Below, piece by piece: positions 26,852-36,367 of a stretch of 64,000 bases of DNA. The notes under the pieces were generated by a model, which saw only the letters and a program-made list of their open reading frames with translations, was not told the origin of the DNA and did no database searches. The translations under genes were made by a program, and so were the position numbers. How positions within the stretch are numbered: the stretch's first letter is position 1; the number at the start of each line of letters is the position of its first letter. Origin of the DNA: Microbacterium oxydans (GTDB lineage Bacteria; Actinomycetota; Actinomycetes; Actinomycetales; Microbacteriaceae); contig NZ_JYIW01000025.1 in assembly GCF_000956525.1 (NCBI RefSeq), forward strand, positions 124,001 through 188,000. Reading direction: 5' to 3'.

Positions 26852-27481
26852 ATGGATCTCACGGCGGGGATCAGGCACGGCGCGGTCGAGTTGCGACTCG
26901 TGCGCAGCAAGGATGCACGGCAGCTGCAGCAGGAGCTGCTGTCGAACCGTTCCTGGCTGCAGCCGTGGGAGGCGACGGTGCCGTACGGCAGCGTCTCCTT
27001 CGACATGCGCCTGAGCATCCGCCGACTGCTGCAGCAGTACCGTGACGGCGGCGGCTACCCCTTCGTGATGGAGTACAACGGCGAGATCGCCGGGCAGCTC
27101 AACGTCTGGGGCGTCGCGCGCGGTTCGCTCTGCTCGGCGACGATCGGGTACTGGGTCAGCGAGCGCTTCGCGGGTCGGGGGATCACTCCGACAGCCGTGG
27201 CGCTGGCGACGGACGCATGCTTCACGGAGTACGGGCTGCACCGGATGGAGATCTGCATCCGGCCGGAGAACGCTGCAAGCATCCGGGTGGTCCAGAAGCT
27301 CGGCTTCCGTTACGAGGGACTCCGTCGGCGGTACATCCACATCGACGGGGACTGGCGCGACCACTACGCGTTCGCGCTGACGAAGGAAGACGTACCGCAG
27401 GGTGTGCTCGCCCGGTGGCTGAACGGACAGGTGCCGTCTGCGGTCTCCGATGTGCCGCCGTCCGACCGTCTGACCCTCTGA
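26852..27481 (+). CDS. GNAT-family acetyltransferase (RimJ-like)
   Basis: 209 residues. The acetyl-CoA motif A region is ERFAGRGITPTAVALATDACF, followed by HRMEICIRPENAASIRVVQKLGFRYEGLRRRYI, typical of RimJ/RimL N-terminal protein acetyltransferases. The substrate cannot be told from sequence. It lies 25 bases after galU and is probably co-transcribed. Confidence 0.88.
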   Translation: MDLTAGIRHGAVELRLVRSKDARQLQQELLSNRSWLQPWEATVPYGSVSFDMRLSIRRLLQQYRDGGGYPFVMEYNGEIAGQLNVWGVARGSLCSATIGYWVSERFAGRGITPTAVALATDACFTEYGLHRMEICIRPENAASIRVVQKLGFRYEGLRRRYIHIDGDWRDHYAFALTKEDVPQGVLARWLNGQVPSAVSDVPPSDRLTL

Positions 27482-27584
27482 GAGCAGCCGATCCGAGCCG
27501 ATCGTGCCCGATCCGCGACGAACTCGCCGCGACACGCGCGCGACTGCGCGGCCGTGCAGTCACTGTGCCCGTACCGTTATCGAT

Positions 27585-28448
27585 ATGGACGGGCCGGTGC
27601 TGAGTGGAGGAGTGATCGTGCTCGTCGCCGTGCTCCTCTGGATGCTCTACCTGCTGCCTTCGTGGCGCGGCCGCTTCCAGTACAACGCCGCTGAACGCAA
27701 CGCGGTCCGCCTCAATCAGGCACTGCGGGTGCTCGCCGAGACGAGCGAGACTCCCGGTGAAGTGCGCTTCGAGCTCAACGCCCGCACCGCCCTCGCCCAG
27801 CAGAAGCTCGCGAAGCGCGTGCAGGCCGAACGTGAGGCCGCAGAACTGGCGGCGCTGCGCAACGAGCTCGCGGCCGCCAGCGCCGATCCGGTGCTCCGCC
27901 AGGCACGCGCGCGCCGACGGGTGCGGGTGACGGCCACGTCACTGCTGTTGCTCGGCGTCGTGGTCGCGGGTCTCGGCGTGTGGCAGCTGCTCGCCGCAGG
28001 TTCTGCATTCTGGGTCGTCACCGGTGGAGCACTCGTCGTGATCGCCGGGGTCGCCCTGCAGCGGATGGCCGTGGTCGCATCGCGGTCTGCTCGTCGTCCT
28101 GTCACCGTCGCCGCGCCGGCGCAGGAGCGCGTCGCACCCGAGCTGCACGATCAGGGGAAGGCGACGTGGACTCCTCGTCCGCTGCCAGAGCCCCTCGTGA
28201 CGGTCGCCGGATCGCGCGCGCAGACCGCTCGCGCCGAGATCGACGCGCAGGAGGAACGCCGCAAGGCGCTCCGCATCGCCGCCCTGCGCGAGCGCGCGGA
28301 GCAGATGGCGGCAGCGACGGCTCCCGTGGAGCTTCCTGCGGCATCACCGGCCGCAGCGTCCTCGCCCTACGCGCGGATGGGCTTCGTGGACGATGCCGAG
28401 ATCGAAGCGCACGTCCGCGATCTGCTGACGCGTCGCGCAGCCGGCTGA
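27585..28448 (+). CDS. membrane protein of unknown function
   Basis: 287 residues. One TM helix at the N-terminus (VIVLVAVLLWMLYLLPSW), a ~90-residue charged, helical cytoplasmic region (KLAKRVQAEREAAELAALRN), two more TM helices near residues 115-160, then an Ala/Arg-rich coiled tail. I do not recognise the family. TACCGT is 7 bases before the ATG, so the mRNA is likely leaderless and has its own promoter. Gene order after galU resembles other Microbacteriaceae. Confidence 0.75.
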   Translation: MDGPVLSGGVIVLVAVLLWMLYLLPSWRGRFQYNAAERNAVRLNQALRVLAETSETPGEVRFELNARTALAQQKLAKRVQAEREAAELAALRNELAAASADPVLRQARARRRVRVTATSLLLLGVVVAGLGVWQLLAAGSAFWVVTGGALVVIAGVALQRMAVVASRSARRPVTVAAPAQERVAPELHDQGKATWTPRPLPEPLVTVAGSRAQTARAEIDAQEERRKALRIAALRERAEQMAAATAPVELPAASPAAASSPYARMGFVDDAEIEAHVRDLLTRRAAG

Positions 28449-28475
28449 GCCCGGGTCGACCATCCGCAGCACCCG

Positions 28476-29393
28476 CTAGTGACGTGCTGCCAGCCCAGCG
28501 AGCAGATCCAGCACGCACAGCGCGGCGAGCCGCACGGTGCGGGCGTCATCGGCATCCGCCGTCGCATCGACCTCGGCGAGATCCGCGCTCACGACGCGCC
28601 CATCGGATGCGACGGCGCGGCTGAGCGCACGCAGCTCCCAGGCCTGGAGGCCGCCGGGCACGCTCGCCGGGCAGCCGGGGGCGACGGAGCGATCGCAGAC
28701 GTCGACATCGATGTCGACGTGCACGCGAGGATCAGCGCCGGCGCCGGCGATCTCGACTGCCTCGGCGACGACATCGTCGATGCCGCGACGGCGGAGCTCG
28801 TCGAGCGTGATCACGCGGATGCCCCAGTCCGCCGCGCGCTGTGCGTACGCGGCCGAGTTGGCGAAGTCCGCGATGCCGATCTGCACGATCCTGGCCGGGT
28901 CGATGCGAGCGGTCTCGAGGTCGGCGGCAGCGGGGCCGTCCTCCACCAGGCGTCGCACCGGGGTGCCGTTGGAGATGCCGTCCCGCAGGTCGAAGTGCGC
29001 GTCGAACGTGATCAGGCCGGTCGCCCGTGCGCCGAGTGCCACCGGGTAGGTGAGCGAGTTGTCGCCGCCGAGGGCGATCACGAGCTCCGCCGCGTTGCTC
29101 AGCTCGCGGACCCGCTCGATCACGGTCGCCTCGCCGGCGTCGCCATCCGGCTCCGACACGTCGCCGGCATCCGAGATCCGCAGGGCCTCGTTCAGGTCGA
29201 CGATCGGGGGACCCATCAGCGTCGCACCGTACCGGGGGAGCGCCTCGCGGATCGCGGCCGGGGTCGCGTGGGCGCCGGTCGGCGAGAGGGAGGTGCGCCA
29301 GGTCGGGACGCCCAGCAGCACGGCATCGGCTGCGCCGTCGAACTCGGGCCAGGAACCGGCGCGCGGCCAGAGGGGATCGTGCGAGAGGGCCAT
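28476..29393 (-). CDS. arginase/agmatinase/formiminoglutamase family hydrolase
   Basis: 305 residues. The binuclear Mn sites are visible: GGDNSLTYP, DAHFDLRDG and DIDVDVCDRSVAPGCPAS. The family hydrolyses a guanidino or formimino group to urea, ammonia or formamide. Formimidoylglutamase (HutG) or agmatinase are both possible; no hut or arginine genes are nearby. It lies 1 base after the DUF445 gene on the same strand and is probably in its operon. Confidence 0.88.
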   Translation of the reverse strand: MALSHDPLWPRAGSWPEFDGAADAVLLGVPTWRTSLSPTGAHATPAAIREALPRYGATLMGPPIVDLNEALRISDAGDVSEPDGDAGEATVIERVRELSNAAELVIALGGDNSLTYPVALGARATGLITFDAHFDLRDGISNGTPVRRLVEDGPAAADLETARIDPARIVQIGIADFANSAAYAQRAADWGIRVITLDELRRRGIDDVVAEAVEIAGAGADPRVHVDIDVDVCDRSVAPGCPASVPGGLQAWELRALSRAVASDGRVVSADLAEVDATADADDARTVRLAALCVLDLLAGLAARH

Positions 29394-29394
29394 G

Positions 29395-30672
29395 TCAGAC
29401 TCCAGGGATCAGCAGGTGGGCGATCGTGAAGATCGCGAGCCCGGCGAGGGCTCCGACGAACGTGCCGTTCAGGCGGATGTACTGCAGGTCGCGGCCGACC
29501 ATGAGCTCGATCTTCTCGGTGGTCTCGGCGGGGTCCCAACGCTCGACCGTGTCGGTGATGATCGACGCGATGTCGTGACGGTAGCGATCGACCAGGAACA
29601 CCGCTGCGTCCGATACCCAGGTGTCGACGCGGTGCTGCAGTGCGGCATCCGTCGTGAGACGCTCGCCGACCTCCTGCAGAGCCTGCACGGCCCGCCGCCG
29701 CAGGCCGCTCTCCGGATCGGCGAGGGCCGTGAGCAGGCCGTTCTTGGCGGTGTTCCAGGCCTCGGCCGCGAGGGCGCCGACGCGAGGGCTGTCGAACAGC
29801 GAGGACTTGGCGTTCTCGAGCTTGGCCCTGGTGTCCGGGTCGTTCTGCAGGTTGTCGGCGAGGCGGGCGAGGTAGCCGTCCACTGCGAGACGAGCCGGAT
29901 GCTGCGGGTCGGCCTGCACTGCGGCGACGAACTTCACGGCCTCGTGGTAGACGGTGTCATCGACGAACCGATGTGCGAGGCGCGGCACCCAGGACGGCAG
30001 GCGGCGGGACACCAGGCCGGTGAACGACTCCGCGTTCGCCTCGAGCCACCGCGCGATCGACTCGGCCGCGAGATCGACGGCGCCGTGGTGGGCGTCGGCC
30101 TCGACGATCTTCTCCAGCCACGCGCCGGCCGGAGGCCCCCACTCGGGTGACACCAGATGTTCGCGGGCGAGGTCGGTGATGAGGTCGCGCACGTCGTCGT
30201 CGCTGAGCGCATTGAGCACGGCGGTCGCGATCGTCGCCCCTTCGGCACCGACCCGCTCGGCGTGCTTCGCCTCGCGCAGCCACTCGCCGCCGCGCAGCGC
30301 GATCTTTGTGCTCGAGAGCTTGGTGCGCACGACGTCGGCTGCCAGGAAGTTCGTCTCGACGAACTCACCGAGTGTGCGGCCGATCTCGTCCTTGCGGCTC
30401 GGGATGATCGCGGTGTGCGGGATCGGGAGTCCGAGCGGACGGCGGAACAGCGCGGTGACGGCGAACCAATCGGCAAGCGCTCCGACCATGCCGCCCTCGG
30501 CAGCAGCACGCACGTAGCTGAGCCAGGGCAGCCGCTCCTGCAGCGTGAACGCGATGACGAACGCGACGGCCATGAACAGGAGCGCGCCGAGCGCGACCGC
30601 CTTCATGCGGCGCAGCGCGCGCAGTCGTTCCTGATCGGCGGGAGACAGCAGAGCCATCGGCGTTCGCGGCAT
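29395..30672 (-). CDS. DUF445 membrane protein
   Basis: 425 residues. TM helices at about residues 27-45 and at the C-terminus (GTFVGALAGLAIFTIAHLLI) bracket a long helical domain. AAEGGMVGALADWFAVTALFRRP is the DUF445 (YheB-type) signature. Function unknown. Its promoter side contains the tandem-repeat array. Confidence 0.88.
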   Translation of the reverse strand: MPRTPMALLSPADQERLRALRRMKAVALGALLFMAVAFVIAFTLQERLPWLSYVRAAAEGGMVGALADWFAVTALFRRPLGLPIPHTAIIPSRKDEIGRTLGEFVETNFLAADVVRTKLSSTKIALRGGEWLREAKHAERVGAEGATIATAVLNALSDDDVRDLITDLAREHLVSPEWGPPAGAWLEKIVEADAHHGAVDLAAESIARWLEANAESFTGLVSRRLPSWVPRLAHRFVDDTVYHEAVKFVAAVQADPQHPARLAVDGYLARLADNLQNDPDTRAKLENAKSSLFDSPRVGALAAEAWNTAKNGLLTALADPESGLRRRAVQALQEVGERLTTDAALQHRVDTWVSDAAVFLVDRYRHDIASIITDTVERWDPAETTEKIELMVGRDLQYIRLNGTFVGALAGLAIFTIAHLLIPGV

Positions 30673-30704
30673 GACGCCATCCTCGCACGGAGGCTGCGGA
30701 CGGG

Positions 30705-30860
30705 CCCTTCGACAGGCTCAGGGACCCAACCTGTGGCTCAGGGACCCAACCTGTGGCTCAGGGACCCAACCTGTGGCTCAGGGACCCAAGCTGTCGCGCA
30801 GGGACCCAAGCTGTTGCTCAGGGACCCAAGCTGTCGCTCGGGGACCCAAGCTGTGGTGCA
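30705..30860. repeat. 20-bp tandem repeat (seven copies) grown from a REP-like element
   Basis: From 30721 to 30860 the unit GGGACCCAACCTGTGGCTCA is repeated seven times with no length change: three identical copies, then four variants with GGGACCCAAGCTGT cores. It is preceded by CCCTTCGACAGGCTCA (30705-30720), the dispersed REP-like element seen twice more in the nrd operon. The array sits between the divergent DUF445 and csoR-family genes. Confidence 0.95.
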
Positions 30861-30899
30861 GGGAGCCGGCGTGGGCGCGACGCGGAGTAGCCTCGTACC

Positions 30900-31172
30900 G
30901 TGATCGAAGACATCAAGAAGCGCGCGCTGCACCGCACCAGCATCCTCGAGGGTCAGATGCGCGGTGTCGCGCGGATGATCGAGAACGAGGAGTACTGCAT
31001 GGACATCATCACGCAGTCCCGCGCGATCCAGCGCTCGCTCGAGTCGCTGAACCGGCTGCTGCTCGAGAACCATCTGCGCACGCACGTCACCCACATGTTC
31101 GAGCAGGGTGGCGAGGAGCGCGAGCAGGCTGTCGACGAACTGCTCAAGGCGTTCGACTTCGACAAGAAGTAG
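30900..31172 (+). CDS. CsoR/RcnR/FrmR-family metal-sensing repressor
   Basis: 90 residues, all-helical DUF156 fold. Ligand positions read Cys33, His58 and His62 (spacing 25 and 4). The Cu(I) sensor CsoR has Cys-His-Cys; Cys-His-His resembles the Ni/Co sensor RcnR, so copper is less likely. The start is GTG, 6 bases after TAGCCT, suggesting a leaderless mRNA. No metal transporter is adjacent; the next gene is on the other strand. Its target is therefore unclear. Confidence 0.88.
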   Translation: MIEDIKKRALHRTSILEGQMRGVARMIENEEYCMDIITQSRAIQRSLESLNRLLLENHLRTHVTHMFEQGGEEREQAVDELLKAFDFDKK

Positions 31173-31188
31173 CCCGCGCTCCCCGCAC

Positions 31189-32736
31189 TCAGCGTCCGCC
31201 GTCGAACACCTCGCCCTCCATGGCGTCGTACCCCTCGGCCTGCGGGTCGCCGTGCGTTCCGCCGGAGAGCGCGTACTCCTCCTCGGGGGAGAGCACGAGG
31301 CGGTGGCGGAAGAACAGCGCGAACCCGAGCAGGATGACGACGTAGACGATCGCGATCGCGATGATCGCCGGTCCGAATGTCGGGTTCAGCAGGAAGCCGA
31401 CGAAGATCAGCGCAGCGATCACCAGCGCGACGACGGCGCCGGGAACGCCCCAGGGGCTGCGGTACGGCCGGTCGACGTTCGGGTACTTCCGACGCAGGAT
31501 CATGAACGAGATCAGCTGGAGACCGTACGCGAGCACGGCGCCCCAGACCGCGATGTTGAGCACGATCGCACCGGCGACGGATCCGGCGCCCTCTGCGTCG
31601 ACGGCGGCGAGCACATCGAGCACGATGAGGGCGACGAAGCCGATCGCCGCGCCGACGACGAGCGCGACCCACGGGGTCTGCCGCTTGCCGGTGAGCGAGA
31701 GGAATCGCGGGTAGTACCCTGCGCGGGAGAGCGAGTACATGTTGCGGCCGTAGGCGAACATGATGCCCTGCAGCGAGGCGAGCAGACCGATCAGGGCGAA
31801 CAGCGCGAGCACTGCCGCGAGCTGGTCGCCGACGATCGCTCGGAAGCCGTCGAGCAGCGGCTCGCCGGCAGTGCCCGTGGCTTCGGCGCCGATCACGCCC
31901 GTGTTCAGGAACAGCACGAGGAGGCCGGTCACGATGAGCGTGCCGCGTGCCCAGAAGCCGGCCTTCGGGATATCGCGGGTCGGGTTGTGCGACTCCTCCG
32001 CCGCGAGCGGCAGCTCCTCGATGCCGAGGAAGAACCACATCGCGAAGGGGAGTGCGAACAGGATCGGGAGCACGCCATGCGGCAGGAACTCGGTCTGTCC
32101 CTCGTCGGGCACGATGTTCCAGAGGGCGTCCCAGCTGAACGCGCCGGAGAAGAGCGCCATCAGCGAGAAGACGACGATGATGCCGATCGAGATGATCGAG
32201 ACGACGATCGCGAAGCGGAACGAGATTGCCGCACCCGCGGAGTTCAGCGCGATGAAGACGATGTACAGGATCAGATACCAGATCCAGCCAGGCAGCTCGA
32301 GTCCGAGCAGTTCGCTGGTGATGCCGTTCGCATACGACGCGGAGAAGTAGACGATGACCGCCGTGGTGGCGACGTACTCGATCGTCTCGGCTGCGCCAGT
32401 GACCAGGCCGCCCCAGGGTCCCATCGCCGACCTCGCGAAGGAGTAGGCGCCACCGGTGTGCGGCATCATCGCGGCCATCTCGCCGATCGCGAAGATCATG
32501 CCGTAGTACATGGCGACCAGGATCACGAACGCGATCAGCATCCCGCCGAAGCCGGCGAAGTCGATGCCGAAGTTCCAGCCCGAGAAGTCGCCGGAGATCA
32601 CGGCGGCGACCGCGAGACCCCACAGACCCCACACGCCGGCGGACCGCTTGAGCGTCCGCTTGTCGAAGTAGTCACTACCGGCGCGTGTATAGGTCGCGCC
32701 GGCGACCTTCCGGGCACCGCTGTTCTGTTCAGACAT
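31189..32736 (-). CDS. APC-family amine/amino acid permease, ethanolamine permease type
   Basis: 515 residues, 12 TM helices. GLWGLAVAAVISGDFSGWNFG and MMPHTGGAYSFARSAMGPWGG are conserved in the ethanolamine permease (EAT) branch of the APC superfamily, whose members end in a hydrophilic tail like the one here. It faces, divergently, a glutamine synthetase-like gene and a PuuD-like gene, so an amine destined for gamma-glutamylation is the probable cargo (ethanolamine, putrescine or related). Confidence 0.85.
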   Translation of the reverse strand: MSEQNSGARKVAGATYTRAGSDYFDKRTLKRSAGVWGLWGLAVAAVISGDFSGWNFGIDFAGFGGMLIAFVILVAMYYGMIFAIGEMAAMMPHTGGAYSFARSAMGPWGGLVTGAAETIEYVATTAVIVYFSASYANGITSELLGLELPGWIWYLILYIVFIALNSAGAAISFRFAIVVSIISIGIIVVFSLMALFSGAFSWDALWNIVPDEGQTEFLPHGVLPILFALPFAMWFFLGIEELPLAAEESHNPTRDIPKAGFWARGTLIVTGLLVLFLNTGVIGAEATGTAGEPLLDGFRAIVGDQLAAVLALFALIGLLASLQGIMFAYGRNMYSLSRAGYYPRFLSLTGKRQTPWVALVVGAAIGFVALIVLDVLAAVDAEGAGSVAGAIVLNIAVWGAVLAYGLQLISFMILRRKYPNVDRPYRSPWGVPGAVVALVIAALIFVGFLLNPTFGPAIIAIAIVYVVILLGFALFFRHRLVLSPEEEYALSGGTHGDPQAEGYDAMEGEVFDGGR

Positions 32737-32892
32737 CCGCTCTCCGTTCACACGAACACAGGCGCCGGGTGCACCTTGCGGATGATTGTGGCAGTCAATG
32801 GTGGTTTCGTCTACCTTTAGACCGCACAGTGATCTACTCTGATGGCGAAGCCGGTCGGTCGATCGCTTCGCCACGACGACGGGAGCGAGAAG

Positions 32893-34248
32893 ATGTCGGG
32901 AAACCTGAGCATCGAGCAGCTGGATGCCGGCATCGCCGCCGGTGAGATCGACACGGTGATCGTGGCCTTCGCGGATGCGCAGGGACGGCTGGTGGGAAAG
33001 CGGGTCTCCGCCCGGCTGTTCCAGGAGGACATCCTGCAGCACGGCGCCGAGGCCTGCGACTACCTGTTGTCGGTCGATGTCGACATGAACACGGTCGACG
33101 GCTACGCGATGTCGGGCTGGAACCGCGGCTACGGCGACATGGTGCTGCGTCCTGATGTCGTCACGCTCCGCCGGATGCCCTGGCTCGTCGGCACCGTGCT
33201 GATCATGGCCGATCTGGTCTGGCAGAACGGCGAGCCGGTCGGGCCATCGCCCAGGGCGATCCTCGACCGTCAGCGTGATCGCCTGGCCGAGCGTGGCTGG
33301 ACGGCGTTCTCCGGTACCGAGCTCGAGTTCATCGTGTTCGAGAACACCTATCGCGACGCGTGGGCGCGCAAGTACGAAGGACTGACGCCGGCGACCGACT
33401 ACAACGTCGACTACAACCTGATGGCCTCCACGCGGATGGAACCGTTGCTGCGGGACATCCGGCTGGGGATGGACGGCGCAGGCATGTACTGCGAGGGCGT
33501 GAAGGGCGAGTGCAACCTCGGCCAGCAGGAGATCGCGTTCCGCTACGCCGAGGTGCGGGAGACCGCCGATCAGCACGCGATCTACAAGAACGGCGCGAAG
33601 GAGATCGCGGCCCAGCACGGACAGTCGCTCACGTTCATGGCGAAGTTCAACGAGCGCGAGGGCAACAGCTGCCACATCCACCTCTCGCTGCGTGCGGACG
33701 ACGGCACCCCGGTGATGGCCGGCGATGGCGAGCACGGCTTCAGCCCCGTGATGGAGCATTGGATCGCCGGCATCCTGGCGACGCTCCGCGAGTTCACGCT
33801 GCTCTACGCGCCGAACATCAACTCCTACAAGCGCTTCGCGAAGGGCAGTTTCGCGCCGACCGGCGTGGCCTGGGGCATCGACAACCGCACCTGCGCCCTC
33901 CGAGTGATCGGCAGCGGCTCGGGCCTCCGGGTGGAGAACCGGGTGCCGGGCGGCGACGTGAACCCTTACCTCGGCATCTCGGCGATCATCGCCGGTGGTC
34001 TGTACGGGATCGAGAACGAGCTGCCCCTGCCGGAGCGCTTCGAGGGCAACGCGTACGAGGCCGGCGTTGACCACCTCCCGACCACCCTCCGCGAGGCGGC
34101 GCAGCTGTTCAGCGAATCGCGGATCGCGCGTGAGGCGTTCGGCGACGACGTCGTCGACCACTACCTGAACCAGGCGCGCATCGAGCTCGAGGCCTACGAT
34201 GCCGCCGTCACCGACTGGGAGCGCGTCCGTGGTTTCGAGCGGCTCTGA
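32893..34248 (+). CDS. glutamine synthetase-like gamma-glutamylamine synthetase
   Basis: 451 residues from ATG 32893, preceded by GGGAGCGAGAAG; an in-frame ATG at 32842 is possible. Type I GS fold with the metal Glu segment SGTELEFIVFE, the ATP loop KGSFAPTGVAWGIDNRTCALRV and VENRVPGGDVNPYL. It differs from true GlnA in lacking the adenylylation Tyr region, as in GlnA3/GlnA4/PuuA, which attach glutamate to polyamines or ethanolamine. First gene of a five-gene plus-strand series after the divergent permease. Confidence 0.88.
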   Translation: MSGNLSIEQLDAGIAAGEIDTVIVAFADAQGRLVGKRVSARLFQEDILQHGAEACDYLLSVDVDMNTVDGYAMSGWNRGYGDMVLRPDVVTLRRMPWLVGTVLIMADLVWQNGEPVGPSPRAILDRQRDRLAERGWTAFSGTELEFIVFENTYRDAWARKYEGLTPATDYNVDYNLMASTRMEPLLRDIRLGMDGAGMYCEGVKGECNLGQQEIAFRYAEVRETADQHAIYKNGAKEIAAQHGQSLTFMAKFNEREGNSCHIHLSLRADDGTPVMAGDGEHGFSPVMEHWIAGILATLREFTLLYAPNINSYKRFAKGSFAPTGVAWGIDNRTCALRVIGSGSGLRVENRVPGGDVNPYLGISAIIAGGLYGIENELPLPERFEGNAYEAGVDHLPTTLREAAQLFSESRIAREAFGDDVVDHYLNQARIELEAYDAAVTDWERVRGFERL

Positions 34249-34981
34249 GCGGATGCCGCTGATCGGCGTCACCACGTATCTCGAACGCGCGCAGCAGGGG
34301 GTCTGGGACGTCAGGGCCGCCTTCCTGCCGGAGCAGTACCTGACCGGCGTCACGTCGGCCGGCGGGATCGCGCTGTTGCTGCCTCCGCAGGACGAGGCAG
34401 GAGCGGATGCCGCGATCGCCCGTCTCGACGGCCTCATCCTCTCCGGCGGTGCCGACGTCGCGCCCGAGCTGTACGGTGCGGAGCGGCATCCGCTCACCGA
34501 CCCGCCGCGGGCCGATCGCGACGCATGGGAGCTCGCACTGTTCCGCGCTGCAGAGCGACGCCGGATGCCGGTGCTCGCGATCTGCCGCGGACTCCAGCTC
34601 GTCAATGTCGCACGCGGAGGCACGCTGCAGCAGCATCTGCCCGAGTCGCTCGGCACCGAGCGCTACCGGATCGGCGGCGGGATCTTCGCCGAGACCGAGG
34701 TCGCCATCGACGGCGGCACTGCGCTGGGCAGTGTGCTCGATGACGACTGGGTGCACGTCCGCAGCTACCACCACCAGGGCATCGATCGCCTCGGCGAAGG
34801 ACTCACGCCGGCGGCGCACTCGGATGACGGCCTCGTGCAGGCCGTGGTCGACACGGCACACGGACATCTGGTCGGCATCCAATGGCACCCCGAGGAGGAT
34901 GCCGAGGACCGACGCCTCTTCGAGGATCTCGTCACACAGGCTCGTGCGTTCGCCGCACAGGAGAAAGCAGGTACGCGATGA
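34229..34981 (+). CDS. class I glutamine amidotransferase-like gamma-glutamyl hydrolase (PuuD type)
   Basis: 250 residues from GTG 34229, supported by GGGAG 7 bases upstream; ATG 34253 is the alternative. Peptidase C26 family: the nucleophile is in AICRGLQLVNVARGG, and the His-Glu pair in GIQWHPEED. PuuD cleaves gamma-glutamyl-gamma-aminobutyrate to glutamate and GABA, releasing the carrier glutamate. It overlaps both the ligase gene and the aldehyde dehydrogenase gene. Confidence 0.9.
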   Translation: MVSSGSERMPLIGVTTYLERAQQGVWDVRAAFLPEQYLTGVTSAGGIALLLPPQDEAGADAAIARLDGLILSGGADVAPELYGAERHPLTDPPRADRDAWELALFRAAERRRMPVLAICRGLQLVNVARGGTLQQHLPESLGTERYRIGGGIFAETEVAIDGGTALGSVLDDDWVHVRSYHHQGIDRLGEGLTPAAHSDDGLVQAVVDTAHGHLVGIQWHPEEDAEDRRLFEDLVTQARAFAAQEKAGTR

Positions 34982-36339
34982 GCGCGTTCACCGTGATCAA
35001 CCCGTCGACCGGCGCGCCCGTCCGCGAGGTGGAGCGTGCAGGGATCGCCGAGACGGATGCCGCGATCGCGAGGGCTGTCACGGCGCAACGCCGCTGGGCG
35101 GCACTCGCCCCGGTGGCGCGAGCAGACGCGCTGCGCTCGTTCGCTCGGGCAGTGGAGGGCGCGGTCGAGGAACTCGCACAGCTCGAGGTGCAGAACTCCG
35201 GGCATCCGATCGGATCCGCTCGCTGGGAGGCAGCGCACGTGGCGCAGGTGCTGAACTACTACTCGGCCGACCCGGAGCGGCTCTCCGGCCGTCAGATCCC
35301 GGTCTCCGGCGGGCTCGACGTCACGTTCCACGACCCGTACGGCGTCGTCGGCGTGATCGTGCCATGGAACTTCCCGATGACGATCGCAGCCTGGGCGTTC
35401 GCGCCGGCGCTCGCCGCGGGCAACGCCGTGGTGCTCAAGCCGGCCGAACTCACCCCGCTCACCGCGATCCGGCTCGGCGAGCTCGCGGTCGAATCCGGAC
35501 TGCCCGTCGGCCTCTTCGAGGTGGTCACCGGATCCGGCTCGGTCGTCGGACAACGGCTCGTCGAGCACCCCGATGTGCGCAAGGTCGTGTTCACCGGGTC
35601 CACCGAGGTCGGCATCGAGGTCGCGGCGGGCTGCGCCAGCGCACTGAAGCCGGTGACGCTGGAACTCGGCGGGAAGAGCGCCAACATCGTGTTCGAGGAT
35701 GCCGACCTCGAACGTGCCGCGGCTGCCGTTCCCGGCTCGGTGTTCGACAATGCCGGGCAGGACTGCTGCGCCCGCAGCCGGCTCCTCGTGCAGCGCTCCG
35801 TCTACGACCGCTTCCTCGAACTGCTCGAGCCTGCTGTGGCCTCATGGCGCGTGGGCGATCCCGGCAGTACCGACACGGATATGGGCCCGCTCATCTCGGC
35901 CCGTCACCGAGACACGGTCGCCGAGTTCCTCGACGGCACGGACATCGCTTTCCGCGGGTCGGCGCCGGATGGCGACGGCTTCTGGTTCGCACCGGCAGTG
36001 GTGCTGGCCGACCCCGCCGATCGGATCGCGCAGCAGGAGGTCTTCGGGCCGGTCGTCGCCGTGATGCCCTTCGACGACGAGGCAGACGCCATCCGGCTCG
36101 CGAACGACACGATCTACGGGCTCGCCGGCTCGCTCTGGACCGAGAACCTCGGCAGAGCAGTGCGGGTGGCACGCGGCGTGCGCAGCGGCGTGCTGTCGGT
36201 GAACTCGCACGCCTCCGTCCGCTATGCCACTCCCTTCGGCGGCATGAAGGCCTCCGGTCTCGGGCGCGAACTCGGTCCTGACGCCGCCGAGCACTTCACC
36301 GAGACGAAGAACGTCTTCTTCGCGACCGACTCCCACTGA
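34978..36339 (+). CDS. NAD(P)-dependent aldehyde dehydrogenase
   Basis: 453 residues. Cofactor motif GSGSVVGQ, catalytic Glu in LELGGKSANIVF and catalytic Cys in NAGQDCCARSRL are all present. In the gamma-glutamyl route this would be the PuuC-like step, oxidising the gamma-glutamyl aldehyde to the acid. ATGA overlap with the hydrolase gene. Substrate specificity is inferred from context. Confidence 0.92.
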   Translation: MSAFTVINPSTGAPVREVERAGIAETDAAIARAVTAQRRWAALAPVARADALRSFARAVEGAVEELAQLEVQNSGHPIGSARWEAAHVAQVLNYYSADPERLSGRQIPVSGGLDVTFHDPYGVVGVIVPWNFPMTIAAWAFAPALAAGNAVVLKPAELTPLTAIRLGELAVESGLPVGLFEVVTGSGSVVGQRLVEHPDVRKVVFTGSTEVGIEVAAGCASALKPVTLELGGKSANIVFEDADLERAAAAVPGSVFDNAGQDCCARSRLLVQRSVYDRFLELLEPAVASWRVGDPGSTDTDMGPLISARHRDTVAEFLDGTDIAFRGSAPDGDGFWFAPAVVLADPADRIAQQEVFGPVVAVMPFDDEADAIRLANDTIYGLAGSLWTENLGRAVRVARGVRSGVLSVNSHASVRYATPFGGMKASGLGRELGPDAAEHFTETKNVFFATDSH

Positions 36340-36367
36340 CCCTGCACCGACCCATCCGGAGGAATCC

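Noticed and set aside
30721..30860. CRISPR array
   Set aside because: Units are directly adjacent with no spacers and there are no cas genes.
30671..31345. Protein with GPNLWLRDPTCGSG-type repeats
   Set aside because: It is a translation of the 20-bp tandem array and runs through the CsoR-family gene in another frame.
31189..34656. 1155-residue version of the permease
   Set aside because: The extra N-terminus is antisense to the glutamine synthetase-like gene; the permease starts at 32736.
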